DNA of 64,000 nt, taken from Hymenobacter baengnokdamensis (GTDB taxonomy: Bacteria; Bacteroidota; Bacteroidia; Cytophagales; Hymenobacteraceae). How positions within the stretch are numbered: position 1 is the stretch's first letter; each line of letters begins with the position of its first letter. The stretch is taken from the NCBI RefSeq assembly GCF_008728635.1, contig NZ_CP044285.1, positions 2,294,001-2,358,000 of the forward strand, in the 5' to 3' direction. Shown here one piece after another: positions 8,260-16,592 of the stretch. The notes under the pieces were generated by a model. That model was not told where the DNA came from. It did not search any database and saw nothing but the letters and a program-made list of their open reading frames with translations. The position numbers and the translations under genes are program-made.

Positions 8260-9255
8260 ATGGCCAGTGTTCGATATGCCCTTATGTACACAGCGCTGCT
8301 GAGCTTGCCGTGGGTAAGCCACGCCCAGCAGGCGGCCAGCGGCGCGGCGCTCTTCCAGCGCGGCCAGCAGCTCGAAGCGGCCGGCAACCGGGCCGCGGCG
8401 GCTACTACCTACCAGCAGGCCTACGCAGCCTACATGAGCGTCGATGACTCAGATGGCATGATAAAGGCGTTGGCCAAAAAGAAAGCCCTTACCGGCGAGG
8501 GGCTGCCACCGGCCGCCGCGGCACCTGCCCCGGCGGCCCGGCCGGTGGCCGTGGCAACGCGGGCCGCCGCGCCTGCTGGCGCGGCCATTGCGGCGCCGCT
8601 GGCTGGCCGGGTAGCGGGAGGCAAGCCGCTGGGCCTGTTTTTTATGACGCGCTACTGGATTGGCAGCCACTCGCTGGAAAAGGCAGCTTACTATTTCACG
8701 CCGGCCGGGCAGGCCTACCAGAACCCCACCGGGTTTGGGGCGGCCGACCTGGCGGCGCTGCCCGCCGGCCTGCGCGGCAGCTACACCGTGACGGGCAACA
8801 CGCTTACCATCAGGTGGGCCGATGGCCACACGAGCACCAGCGCCCTGCAAGACGTGCACAGCAATGCCTTCAACTGGGACACGGGTATTTTTCTGGGAGT
8901 GCAGCCTTTTGCCAATACCCAGCAGCTAACCGGCACCTTTGAAGGGGGCAACTCGATAAGTACCAGCAGCGGCAGCGCGGCAGTATCGAGCGACCTCACC
9001 TTTCGGGCCGATGGTACTTACAGCGGGGGCAGCGCTTCCAGCTTCAGCGGCAAAGACACGGGTGGCAACACCACCTACGACGCCGGAGCCTCGGGAGCCG
9101 GGGCGGGCCGCTGGAGCCTCAACGGCTGGGTGCTCACTCTTACCAATGCCCAGGGCCAGACCCGGCGCGGCGTGGCTTTTCCCTTTGAGATGGACGATAA
9201 AACCGGCCGCGTAGTGCGGTTTTATTTCGATAACGTGGCTTATAAACGGCTATAG
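8260..9255 (+). CDS. Secreted paralogue of the upstream lipoprotein
   Basis: A 331-aa exported protein. The ATG at 8260 opens a signal peptide (ALLSLPWVSHAQ). It differs from its upstream paralogue by an added N-terminal helical stretch (about residues 25-75, ALFQRGQQLEAAGNRAAA, TPR-like) and an Ala/Pro-rich linker. The shared module follows: GKPLGLFFMT, YYFTPAGQAYQNPTGF, GSYTVTGNTLTIRWADG, QQLTGTFEGG, and NGWVLTLTNAQGQTRRGVAF. It starts 42 bp after the previous stop, consistent with co-transcription. The function is unknown; duplication followed by fusion of a helical segment is the visible history. Confidence 0.75.
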   Translation: MASVRYALMYTALLSLPWVSHAQQAASGAALFQRGQQLEAAGNRAAAATTYQQAYAAYMSVDDSDGMIKALAKKKALTGEGLPPAAAAPAPAARPVAVATRAAAPAGAAIAAPLAGRVAGGKPLGLFFMTRYWIGSHSLEKAAYYFTPAGQAYQNPTGFGAADLAALPAGLRGSYTVTGNTLTIRWADGHTSTSALQDVHSNAFNWDTGIFLGVQPFANTQQLTGTFEGGNSISTSSGSAAVSSDLTFRADGTYSGGSASSFSGKDTGGNTTYDAGASGAGAGRWSLNGWVLTLTNAQGQTRRGVAFPFEMDDKTGRVVRFYFDNVAYKRL

Positions 9256-9267
9256 CCGACTCGGTTT

Positions 9268-9912
9268 ATGCGTTACAAACCTGCCCAGCCGGGTTGCGGC
9301 CAACTTCCCAGGCGCTCCTTATTGCTGTCGTCGGCAGCTGGCAGCCAGCTAACCAGGCTCTGGTTCAACGTTGTAGTAGTGCTGGCAGTGCTGATTGGCC
9401 CGCTGACCGCCTCGGCCCAGGTACGCGTTTGGAGCGTAGGCGACCGGGTAGAGGCCGGGCCCAATGGCTACCACCCGGCTACGGTGCTGGCCGTGAGCCC
9501 GGCAAAAGTTTCGTTCCGCCTGCACTATGAGGATAATGCGCATCCCGACGACTGGGTAGAAGGCTACTGGATTCGGCCCCGCAATACCCAAGCCAAGGCT
9601 GATGCGCTGGCCGCCAATGGCCCCCGCATGGGCAAGTATCTCATTTATAGCTACGCTACCAGCTTTGGCGCCTACAACGGATACTTTCTGCTGCAGCCGG
9701 GCGGCAACTACCAGCTTTTCCTGCCTGGTGGCAAAAGTGCGGGCAGCGGTACCTATGCTTTCGACCGGGTCACTGCTACCGTTAAGTGGCAAACCGGCCC
9801 TTTTGCCAGCAAAGACTGGGATGGTACCCAGAAGCTTACCGTGGAGCGCGAAGGCAAGACCTACAGTATCCGGCTTAAAGACAGGCCCAGCGGCTCCAAT
9901 AGCACGGATTAG
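9268..9912 (+). CDS. Secreted protein with Tudor/agenet-like segment
   Basis: A 214-aa protein with an unusually long n-region before a hydrophobic signal segment (VVVVLAVLIGPLTASAQ). The first mature block (VGDRVEAGPNGYHPATVLAV ... YEDNAHPDDWVEGYWIRP) has the hydrophobic-aromatic spacing of a Tudor/agenet-type small barrel, known elsewhere as a ligand-binding fold. The second half (YFLLQPGGNYQLFLPGGK ... GSGTYAF ... TVKWQTG) echoes the PAGQVY and TIKWANG strands of the two upstream proteins. It begins 12 bp after the preceding stop, probably the third gene of the same operon. The domain assignment rests on pattern only. Confidence 0.65.
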   Translation: MRYKPAQPGCGQLPRRSLLLSSAAGSQLTRLWFNVVVVLAVLIGPLTASAQVRVWSVGDRVEAGPNGYHPATVLAVSPAKVSFRLHYEDNAHPDDWVEGYWIRPRNTQAKADALAANGPRMGKYLIYSYATSFGAYNGYFLLQPGGNYQLFLPGGKSAGSGTYAFDRVTATVKWQTGPFASKDWDGTQKLTVEREGKTYSIRLKDRPSGSNSTD

Positions 9913-9994
9913 GCCAGGCAGTAGGGTCGGGGGCGCCAGGCCGCTGTAAGTAAGTCTCTACGCTATAATCTGCTCACTGCTAAACGACTTGAGT

Positions 9995-10417
9995 ATGAAA
10001 TTCCACTACGCCATTATCAGTATCAGCTGCTTTGCCGGCGCGCAGCTCAGCGGCGGGGTAGGTAGCCCACCGCCGGCCAGGTATCCAGCTGATAGTCAGG
10101 CTGCTGGCTTGTGCCCAGCGGGGGAAGCCCACGCCAGGGAGTGGTCGGACTGCCCCAAAACCGACCTGGCAGTGGAATGCCGCTGGAATGGCCCCGGCGG
10201 ACAAGCGCTACAGACGCGCTATCCGGGCGCCACGGTGCGCGTCACGCTTACGCCTCTGGCCCCGCTGCCCGCCGGCACCCAGGGGCAAGCCATTACCCGG
10301 CAGGTGCCCATTGGTACCAAGCTGTTTATCAAGGCTATTCCACTGGGGCTGTACTCCTGCACTGGTACCATTGCGGAAGGGGCAGCTCCCCACTCATTCG
10401 GCCGCCACTTACGCTAG
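9995..10417 (+). CDS. Small exported hypothetical protein
   Basis: A 140-aa reading frame starting at ATG 9995 (MKFHYAIISISCFAGAQ), with a weak signal-peptide-like start and a likely beta-sandwich second half (GATVRVTLTPLAPLPAG ... PIGTKLFIKAIPLGLYSCTG). Four cysteines are present. No family is recognised, and the coding call rests on length, orientation with neighbours and protein-like composition. It could be a degraded or fast-evolving member of the secreted group upstream. Confidence 0.45.
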   Translation: MKFHYAIISISCFAGAQLSGGVGSPPPARYPADSQAAGLCPAGEAHAREWSDCPKTDLAVECRWNGPGGQALQTRYPGATVRVTLTPLAPLPAGTQGQAITRQVPIGTKLFIKAIPLGLYSCTGTIAEGAAPHSFGRHLR

Positions 10418-10481
10418 GGTCACTGCCTTACCTGGTAAAAGTTACTGATTGACTGCTTCTTACAAACTTATCCCTGCTCCC

Positions 10482-11258
10482 ATGGAAACTTCTTCGCCTT
10501 CTCTTTCCGCTCCTGACCGGGAGCCTGCCAACCCGGTAGCCCCCCCTACCTGCGAAGCCTTTGCAGTAAAGCTCGGCTATATCTGGCTGATGGTGCTGGC
10601 GCCGGTCGCCGGCTTCGTCATCGGCCTGGTAAGCCTCGCCAGTGGCTTTAGTGCGGGCGTAGTAGCCCTGGCTGTGGCGCTGCTGGCGGTAGGCTACCTG
10701 GCCTGGCGCCGGGGCTACCGCGCCGTGCGGCTGGAGCTGCGACCCGAAAGCCTGTACATTCAGCCAGCCGCCGGCCAGCCGGCCCAGGAGCTGCCGCTGG
10801 CACGCATTGCCAACTACCTGCGGCCCCAGGAAGCCTATTACCAAATACTGGAGCTTCAGCTGCATGGTGGCACCCAGCTTCGCTTTGGCAAGCGCCTGCG
10901 CCAGCCCACTGCCGGCCTCCTGAGCCTCGACGACTGGACCGAAGCCTTGGTTAGCCGCCTGGAGCTGGCCCGGCCCGCGGCGGTGCCGAGCGGGCTGGCG
11001 GCCGAGCGGCCCCGCATTTTTGCGCGCACTACCTTTGGCAAAGTACTGGCGGGCCTGGCTGTTGTGTGGGTACTACTGGCCCTGCTGGTGCTCCTCGACC
11101 CCTCGCAGCCGGGGCCGGCCGCCTGGGTCTTTATGGTGCCGAGCCTCTACATGGGCTATTATTTCCGCGCCAGGGGTTCGCTCAAGGGTATTAAAGTGCA
11201 AACCAAGTTCCTCACCGGCATTCAGGCCGACCGCGACAACTGGAACGATAACGACTGA
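10482..11258 (+). CDS. Membrane protein, hypothetical
   Basis: A 258-aa integral membrane protein. The ATG at 10482 (METSSPSLSAPDREP) is preferred to an upstream TTG. Hydrophobic hairpin 1 spans about residues 35-80 (YIWLMVLAPVAGFVIGLVSL and VVALAVALLAVGYLAW). A central cytoplasmic part of about 120 residues resembles a PH-like region (AVRLELRPESLYIQPAAG ... LRFGKRL). Hairpin 2 is near residues 185-225 (VLAGLAVVWVLLALLVLL). This layout is similar to bacterial PH-domain membrane proteins of unknown role; the resemblance is by pattern only. It is the last gene of the rightward run starting at 7432. Confidence 0.7.
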   Translation: METSSPSLSAPDREPANPVAPPTCEAFAVKLGYIWLMVLAPVAGFVIGLVSLASGFSAGVVALAVALLAVGYLAWRRGYRAVRLELRPESLYIQPAAGQPAQELPLARIANYLRPQEAYYQILELQLHGGTQLRFGKRLRQPTAGLLSLDDWTEALVSRLELARPAAVPSGLAAERPRIFARTTFGKVLAGLAVVWVLLALLVLLDPSQPGPAAWVFMVPSLYMGYYFRARGSLKGIKVQTKFLTGIQADRDNWNDND

Positions 11259-11314
11259 GCTACCGGCAGCTTGCGTAAGCGTGAGCTGGCCGCCAGCCGC
11301 TGGCCCCGCAGAGC

Positions 11315-11746
11315 TTACTTTTTCCGGCCGGGCGGGCTGCTCGTCGCCAGCAGCTCATACACCCCTTTATTGCCTTTGGGGTACCCATCAATGGTGATGG
11401 TGAGCCGGCGCGTAGCGGCCACATAGCGAAACGTACCCCGCTGCACGTCGGGCCCTTTGAGGTCGGTGAAGCGGAAGATAATGCTGTCGCCTTTGGTCGT
11501 AAACCTGCCGTGCTGCGTGAAAAACCGGGGGCCGCTGTCGCCCATAAGCAAGCTCAGGCGCTTGTCGTAAGTGCCATCGGCTCGCAGGGCCAGCGTGCCG
11601 CCCACGCCCGGCACGCTCGTCGGCGGCTCGCCGGTAGTGAGGTCGACCACGGTGTAGGCCGTGTAGCTATAGGTAGTATAAAAGGCCACCGGCAAGCCCG
11701 GAGCGGGCAATGTAAAGAGTGTAGTCAGTAATATTTTATTTTTCAT
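11315..11746 (-). CDS. Secreted lipocalin-like hypothetical protein
   Basis: A 143-aa protein with a signal peptide (MKNKILLTTLFTLPAPG). The mature sequence alternates beta strands and turns (GTLALRADGTYDKRL, GRFTTKGDSIIFRFTD, GTFRYVAATRRLTITIDG) in the manner of the lipocalin-like stress proteins of Bacteroidota, where such strands form a small barrel. It ends in a basic tail (PGRKK). The neighbouring minus-strand gene upstream is separated by a terminator at 11750-11809, so this gene probably has its own promoter. No ligand can be inferred. Confidence 0.65.
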   Translation of the reverse strand: MKNKILLTTLFTLPAPGLPVAFYTTYSYTAYTVVDLTTGEPPTSVPGVGGTLALRADGTYDKRLSLLMGDSGPRFFTQHGRFTTKGDSIIFRFTDLKGPDVQRGTFRYVAATRRLTITIDGYPKGNKGVYELLATSSPPGRKK

Positions 11747-11749
11747 ATA

Positions 11750-11809
11750 TTAAAAAAGGAAGCCCCTGCCGCTATCCTGCGAGCAAAAGTCGGGCAGCAG
11801 CAGGGGTTT
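11750..11809 (-). terminator. Terminator of the MBL-fold gene
   Basis: Arms aagcccctgc and gcaggggttt (11760-11769 / 11800-11809) form a 10-bp stem; on the minus strand it is followed by a T run (ccttttttaa). It lies 23 bp past the stop of the MBL hydrolase. Confidence 0.65.
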
Positions 11810-11832
11810 CGCCCTAAATTAATTGTTGGCAC

Positions 11833-12762
11833 TTAAGCCCTGGTCTTCTTGCGCTTGCGGCGACCGCCGGCCAGCAGCCAGGTAGCGCCGGCCAGCAGCA
11901 GGCCGGCGCCCAGGGCCGCCGCTTGCCGGGGCAGCTTGTCTTCAACGGGCGGCGGCAGGTGCTCAACGCCGCTGGCGTCGGTGCGGGCGGGCTCGTGCAG
12001 GTAGCGGCCCTGCGCGGGCAGCTGGTAGTTATCGGCCAGGCGGCGCAGGCCCGCCGCGGCTTCGGGGCCGGTGATAACCGGGCCGTGGCCGCAGCCAATG
12101 GCCGCCGGCTCGAGGTCGGCCAGCGTAGCTACCGACTGTCGGCACTGCTGCCAGTCGTAGTTAAAAGGGGCGCCGGCCACGCTGATTTTGGGAATACCCA
12201 GCAGCACCGCCGGGATAGACTCGTGGTCGGTCGTGGCAAAGGCATCGGCCCCGAGCAGGGTACGGTCGGCCAGGCGAAACAAGGCAATCTGGCCCGGCGC
12301 GTGGCCCGGCACGTGCAGCCAGCGCCACTGCGCTAGGTGCGGCGGGTGCTCATCGTCGAGGGGCAAGGCTTCAACTACGCCTTCCAGATTAGGCAGCTGC
12401 GTCGGAAAAAACCGGCTCATAAAGGCCAGCGAGCCGCCCACGGTAGGGTCGCGCGGCGGATACAGCGCCCGGCCCGTGAGGTAAGGCAGCTCCAGCGGAT
12501 GCGCGATAACCGGCACCTGCCAGTGCTGCGCCAGCTCCTTGGCCGAGCCCAGGTGGTCGAGGTGGCCGTGGGTAAGTATAATCGCTTCGGGCCGCGAGCC
12601 GGGGTAAAACAGCTGGTCGGCCGCCGCGATAATCTCTTTCTCCGAGCCGGGCAGGCCGGTATCGAGCAGCACCCACTCGCCGGGCGTGCCGGTTTCGATA
12701 AAATACACGTTTACAAAACGCTTGATGCGAAGCTGGTGCACGCCAGCGGCTACCTGGTCCAT
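11833..12762 (-). CDS. MBL-fold metallohydrolase with C-terminal membrane tail
   Basis: A 309-aa metallo-beta-lactamase-fold hydrolase. The start MDQVAAGVH at 12762 was chosen since the fold begins at once (RIKRFVNVYFIETG). The zinc motif is complete: THGHLDHLGS, later His in VIAHPLELPY and VPGHAPGQIALF, and Asp in LLGADAF. The architecture matches glyoxalase-II-like or quorum-quenching type MBL proteins, but the substrate is unknown. Unusually, residues about 285-303 form a hydrophobic helix (ALGAGLLLAGATWLLAGG) followed by a very basic end (RRKRKKTRA). This suggests a C-terminal anchor with the tail in the cytoplasm. Confidence 0.85.
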   Translation of the reverse strand: MDQVAAGVHQLRIKRFVNVYFIETGTPGEWVLLDTGLPGSEKEIIAAADQLFYPGSRPEAIILTHGHLDHLGSAKELAQHWQVPVIAHPLELPYLTGRALYPPRDPTVGGSLAFMSRFFPTQLPNLEGVVEALPLDDEHPPHLAQWRWLHVPGHAPGQIALFRLADRTLLGADAFATTDHESIPAVLLGIPKISVAGAPFNYDWQQCRQSVATLADLEPAAIGCGHGPVITGPEAAAGLRRLADNYQLPAQGRYLHEPARTDASGVEHLPPPVEDKLPRQAAALGAGLLLAGATWLLAGGRRKRKKTRA

Positions 12763-12872
12763 AAAAAAGCTGGGAAAAGCAAGGAAATATACTGTACTTC
12801 CCTGCCATACGGCTGCGGCCGCGGCAGGGGTGCGCTTACCGGCCAAATCTCCCGTAGTGTCCTGGCAATGGG

Positions 12873-13154
12873 CTATTTAACGGCCCGCGTGCTTACGGCG
12901 CCGCTTTGCTTATCAACCGCAAAGGCTGCGCGGCTGGGCATGCGGCGAGCCCAATCGGTGCGGGGCACCAATACCTGCCAGTGGGTAGCCACCTCTACCA
13001 CGCTGGCCGAGTCGGGCACGTAGAGCGCGGCATTGGGCTGGCTTTGCAGGTAGTGGCGCACCGCGGCGCGGGCCGCTTCGGCAGTAGGAGCACCCGACGA
13101 CTGGCAGGCAGCGGCTCCGAGGGCCAGCGCCGCCAGGAAATAGGTGTTTTTCAT
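12873..13154 (-). CDS. Small lipoprotein, hypothetical
   Basis: A 93-aa protein with a type II signal peptide (MKNTYFLAALALGAAACQSS, lipobox AAAC). The mature part (TAEAARAAVRHYLQSQPNAA ... VVEVATHWQVLVPRTDWARR ... AFAVDKQSG) looks like a small alpha-beta domain of the PepSY/cystatin-like size class, but this is not a firm match. It is 110 bp upstream of the MBL gene on the same strand and could share its transcript. No function is assigned. Confidence 0.65.
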   Translation of the reverse strand: MKNTYFLAALALGAAACQSSGAPTAEAARAAVRHYLQSQPNAALYVPDSASVVEVATHWQVLVPRTDWARRMPSRAAFAVDKQSGAVSTRAVK

Positions 13155-13245
13155 GTCGTAAAGTTAGAAATTGCCCGGCGGTTAGCGCAGCAGTCAGCCA
13201 AAAGAGGAGTTGGCTTGTTATAGCCGCATTCTCTTGCTTACGCTT

Positions 13246-13866
13246 ATGCTTCCTACACTCTCCGCCCCGGTTGTGAGCCCCGCGCGCCTGGCCGCCGCCT
13301 ATTCTTACCCAGCTTATCGCCAGCTGCTTGATGAGTTGTTGGCCGAAGGCAAAACCACCGGCCCCGAGCAGTCGGCCGAGCTGCTGGCCTATGCCCAACT
13401 CAACGTGCAGCGCATGAGCCGCCTCGATAAAACCGTGAAGGTGCTGCCCGAGCTGGCCACTGCCGTAGCTACCCTGCGTCAAAGCTATTGCTGGCTGATT
13501 ATTACCGAAGGCTGGTGCGGCGACGCGGCCCAGATTGTGCCCGTGCTCGAAGCCGTGGCCCAGGCCAGCGCCGGCCACGTGCGCACCGCCTACGTGCTGC
13601 GCGACCACAACCTCGACCTCATCGACCGCTACCTCACGGGCACCAGCCGCTCTATTCCCAAGCTGGTGGTGCTGCACGCCGATACGCTCACCGAAGCCAC
13701 GCACTGGGGACCACGCCCGGCCGCCGCTCAGGCGCTGATAACCAAGCTCAAAGCCGAAGGCATGAGCCACGATGACTTCATTCGGGAGCTGCACGCCTGG
13801 TATGCCCACGACCATACCCAGGCCATTCAGCGCGAGCTGCTGGCCCTGGTGCAACAGCTAACGTAG
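13246..13866 (+). CDS. Thioredoxin-family protein (EGWCGDAA motif)
   Basis: A 206-aa cytoplasmic thioredoxin-fold protein. The ATG at 13246 is preferred; an upstream alternative would add a hydrophobic segment. The active-site region reads IITEGWCGDAAQIVP: one cysteine stands where thioredoxin has CxxC, so it is a monothiol variant. This type (annotated thioredoxin family, ~200 aa) is common in Bacteroidota, where the partner is unknown. The cis-proline region is SRSIPKLVVLHAD. Its start is 91 bp from the divergent lipoprotein gene, so the two share a promoter region. Confidence 0.85.
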   Translation: MLPTLSAPVVSPARLAAAYSYPAYRQLLDELLAEGKTTGPEQSAELLAYAQLNVQRMSRLDKTVKVLPELATAVATLRQSYCWLIITEGWCGDAAQIVPVLEAVAQASAGHVRTAYVLRDHNLDLIDRYLTGTSRSIPKLVVLHADTLTEATHWGPRPAAAQALITKLKAEGMSHDDFIRELHAWYAHDHTQAIQRELLALVQQLT

Positions 13867-13889
13867 CCCCGGGAGTCGCGTCATAAATA

Positions 13890-14402
13890 TTAGGAATTAT
13901 CTATATTTTTCTCCAGTGTCAGTAGGGTAAGGGGCTGGCGGGGGCGGCCAAAGCGGGTGGTAGCCGGAAAAGGCTCGCTGGCTCCGGTGGGCTGGTAGCC
14001 GTGGCGCTCGTACCAGGCCAGCAGCTCGGGGCGGGCGGCCAGCACGCTCATGCGCACCTTGGTGCGCCGCAGCTGCCGGGCGTAGGCATCGGCGGCGGCC
14101 AGCAGCTGCCGGCCCAGGCCGTGGGCTTGCGCCTCGGGCGCTACCGCCAGCAGGCTCAGGTAGAGTACCTCGCCCTGCGCCTCCAGGTACACGCAGCCCG
14201 TGGGAATGCCGTCGGTTTCGGCTTTTAAGAGCTGGGCGTGCGGCAGGGCCAGCATCGCCAGCAAGCCGGCCTCGTCGATGCGCGGGCCTTCGAGCAGGTG
14301 GCCTTCGGCGGTCCAGCCGCCCTGCTCGCTACGGTAAGCACGATTAATGAGGGCGGTCAGGGCCGGGGCATCGGCTGGGGTGGCAGCAGTTATCGTTTCC
14401 AT
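13890..14402 (-). CDS. GNAT-family N-acetyltransferase
   Basis: A 170-aa acetyltransferase. The ATG at 14402 (METITAATPADAPAL) marks the usual GNAT beginning. The acetyl-CoA motif A is visible as LLAVAPEAQAHGLGRQLLAA (the Q/RxxGxG/A variant QAHGLG), preceded by the beta strand GEVLYLSLLAV and followed by ARQLRRTKVRMSVLAARPE and WYERHGYQPTG. These last blocks match the motif-B region of small-molecule GNATs. The substrate is unknown. It is convergent with the thioredoxin-like gene (23-bp gap). Confidence 0.88.
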   Translation of the reverse strand: METITAATPADAPALTALINRAYRSEQGGWTAEGHLLEGPRIDEAGLLAMLALPHAQLLKAETDGIPTGCVYLEAQGEVLYLSLLAVAPEAQAHGLGRQLLAAADAYARQLRRTKVRMSVLAARPELLAWYERHGYQPTGASEPFPATTRFGRPRQPLTLLTLEKNIDNS

Positions 14403-14530
14403 AAAGAGGCGGCTGGCGGGGAGTGGCGGCCAAAAAGAATGAGTACTCGTAACAGTTTTCGCAACGATTAGGTAAACTTTTGCCAAAATTCTTACTTAAT
14501 CAGCCAACCCGCACCAAACAACGGTAAAAT

Positions 14531-15274
14531 ATGAATCTCGCTACTAATACTATCCTCCTTACGGGCGGCGCTACCGGCATTGGGCTGGCCCTGGCCCGGC
14601 GCTTTGTGCAGGCGGGCAGCCAGGTTATCATCTGCGGGCGCCGGCCCGACAAGCTGCGCGAGGCCCAGCAGCAGGTACCCGGCCTGCATTTCTACGCCTG
14701 CGATGTGGCCGTGGCGGCCGACCGCGTGCAGCTGGTGCAGCGCGTAGTGGCCGATTTTCCGGGGTTGAATGTGCTCGTCAATAATGCGGGCATCCAAAAC
14801 CGCTTTCAGCTGGCTGAACTGCCCGCCGACCTGGCAGCCTGGGAGGCGCAGCGCCAGGAAATTGCCATTAATCTGGAAGCACCCATTCACCTCACCGCCC
14901 TGCTTTTGCCGCACCTGCGCCAGCAGCGCGAGCCGGTGGTTATCAACGTATCGTCGGGCCTGGCGTTTGCTCCGATGGCCGCCGCGCCCATCTACAGCGC
15001 CACGAAGGCCGCGCTGCACTCGTTTACGCTCTCGCTGCGCCGGCAGCTGGCCGATACTGGCATTCGGGTGCTCGAAATAGTGCCGCCCGCCGTCAATACC
15101 GACCTGGGCGGAGTGGGCCTGCACACCTGGGCGGCCCCGGTCGATGAGTTTGCCGACAGCATTGTGGCACGCCTGGCAGCCGGGGAGGAGGAAGTCGGCT
15201 TTGGCACTTCCGAAGCCATTCGGCAGGCATCACGGGCCGAGCTGGATGCCCGCTTCAAGCAAATGAACGGGTAA
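14531..15274 (+). CDS. Short-chain dehydrogenase/reductase, DltE-like
   Basis: A 247-aa NAD(P)-dependent oxidoreductase of the classical SDR family. The cofactor loop TGGATGIG is at residues 11-18, followed by CGRRPDKL, ACDVAV, NNAG, the catalytic Ser in INVSSGLAF, and YSATK with the catalytic Tyr and Lys. The overall length and the sequence after the active site resemble the DltE-type SDRs, whose natural substrate is usually unknown. It is divergent from the GNAT gene across a 128-bp promoter region and appears monocistronic. Confidence 0.9.
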   Translation: MNLATNTILLTGGATGIGLALARRFVQAGSQVIICGRRPDKLREAQQQVPGLHFYACDVAVAADRVQLVQRVVADFPGLNVLVNNAGIQNRFQLAELPADLAAWEAQRQEIAINLEAPIHLTALLLPHLRQQREPVVINVSSGLAFAPMAAAPIYSATKAALHSFTLSLRRQLADTGIRVLEIVPPAVNTDLGGVGLHTWAAPVDEFADSIVARLAAGEEEVGFGTSEAIRQASRAELDARFKQMNG

Positions 15275-15410
15275 CAGCCGGCGGAGTAGCGGCTGCAGGA
15301 GTTGCTTTTCAGGGTTGGCAAAGCGGGTAACCCTATCTAAACGAAACCGATAGGTAGGGCAAAAAACTGACGTGTAGCTTGCGGCCCCACCAAAGCAGCA
15401 GCTTCTACTC

Positions 15411-16526
15411 ATGCTTCATAAGCTCGTTTTTCGCCGTTCGGCGCTCGCGCTGGCCGCCCCGCTGGCCCTGGCTGCCTGCCAAAGCCGACCTGCCCGGCAG
15501 GCCGACCAGCCGGCTACTACCCCAGCGGCCCCGGCCGCCACAACTGGCTCAGCTACTGCCAAATACCTAGCTGAGCCACTGATTACAAGTATCTATACTG
15601 CCGACCCGTCGGCCCACGTTTTCAACGGCAGGATTTACATCTACCCCTCGCACGACATCGAGTCGGGCATCCCGGAAAATGACAGCGGCGACCACTTTGC
15701 CATGCGCGACTACCACGTGCTGTCGATGGACAGCGTGGGTGGTAAAGTGACTGACCACGGCGTGGCGCTTGCTATCAAAGATATTCCCTGGGCCGGCCGC
15801 CAGCTGTGGGCTCCCGACGCAGCCGTTAAAGATGGCACTTACTATCTCTACTTTCCGGTGAAGGACAAGCAGGACGTGTTCCGTATCGGGGTGGCCACTA
15901 GCCCGTCGCCTACCGGGCCCTTTAAGGCGGCGGCTACGCCCATCGCGGGCAGCTACAGCATCGACCCCGCCGTGTTTAGCGATGCGGATGGCAAGGCCTA
16001 TATGTACTTTGGCGGCCTCTGGGGCGGGCAGCTCCAGCGCTGGGCTACGGGTACCTATAATCCTAAAGCGCCGGATAAAAAGCCCGACGGTAACGAGCCG
16101 GCGATTGGCCCACGTGTGGCCCGGCTAAGCGCCGATATGCAGCACTTTGCCGGCCCGGTGCAGGAGCTGAAAATAGTGGATGAAGCCGGCAAGCCCCTGC
16201 TGGCGAGCGATACGAAGCGGCGCTTTTTTGAAGGCGGCTGGCTGCATAAGTACCAGGGCAGGTATTATTTCTCTTACTCGACCGGCGATACCCACCTGCT
16301 GGTGTATGCCGTGAGCGACTCGCCCACCGGCACCTTCACTTACAAAGGCGTGCTCATGACCCCGGTGCAAGGCTGGACTACCCACCACTCCATCGTGGAG
16401 GTGAAAGGCAAATGGTATATCTTCTACCACGACACGGAGCTGAGCAATAAAACCTGGCTGCGCAACGTAAAAGTGACCGAGCTAACGCATAATGCCGACG
16501 GCAGCATCGTGACGATAAACCCATAA
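15411..16526 (+). CDS. Glycoside hydrolase family 43 lipoprotein
   Basis: A 371-aa surface or periplasmic lipoprotein predicted to act on arabinose- or xylose-containing plant polysaccharides. A type II signal peptide ends in the lipobox LAAC, followed by a Pro/Ala/Thr linker. The five-bladed GH43 catalytic domain begins near residue 58. The general base lies in YTADPSAHVF, the pKa-modulating Asp in SIDPAVFSDADG and the general acid in RRFFEGGWLH. WAPDAAVKDGTYYLYFPV is also typical. Which linkage it cleaves cannot be told. There is no SusC/D pair nearby, so it is not in a visible polysaccharide-utilisation locus. Confidence 0.9.
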   Translation: MLHKLVFRRSALALAAPLALAACQSRPARQADQPATTPAAPAATTGSATAKYLAEPLITSIYTADPSAHVFNGRIYIYPSHDIESGIPENDSGDHFAMRDYHVLSMDSVGGKVTDHGVALAIKDIPWAGRQLWAPDAAVKDGTYYLYFPVKDKQDVFRIGVATSPSPTGPFKAAATPIAGSYSIDPAVFSDADGKAYMYFGGLWGGQLQRWATGTYNPKAPDKKPDGNEPAIGPRVARLSADMQHFAGPVQELKIVDEAGKPLLASDTKRRFFEGGWLHKYQGRYYFSYSTGDTHLLVYAVSDSPTGTFTYKGVLMTPVQGWTTHHSIVEVKGKWYIFYHDTELSNKTWLRNVKVTELTHNADGSIVTINP

Positions 16527-16538
16527 ATACTTGAAAAA

Positions 16539-16592
16539 CAGCAAAAAGAGCGTTAGGCTACGCTCGGTGAAGCCGGGCGCTCTTTTCTGCTG
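16539..16592 (+). terminator. Terminator between convergent GH43 and nicotinamidase genes
   Basis: Arms gcaaaaagagcg and cgctcttttctgc pair across a 25-nt loop; the right arm lies inside the last codons of the facing nicotinamidase gene. This gives a T-rich stop for the GH43 transcript. Confidence 0.55.

Noticed and set aside
15411..16526. Polysaccharide-utilisation locus around the GH43 gene
   Set aside because: No SusC/SusD-like genes or further glycan enzymes lie beside it.
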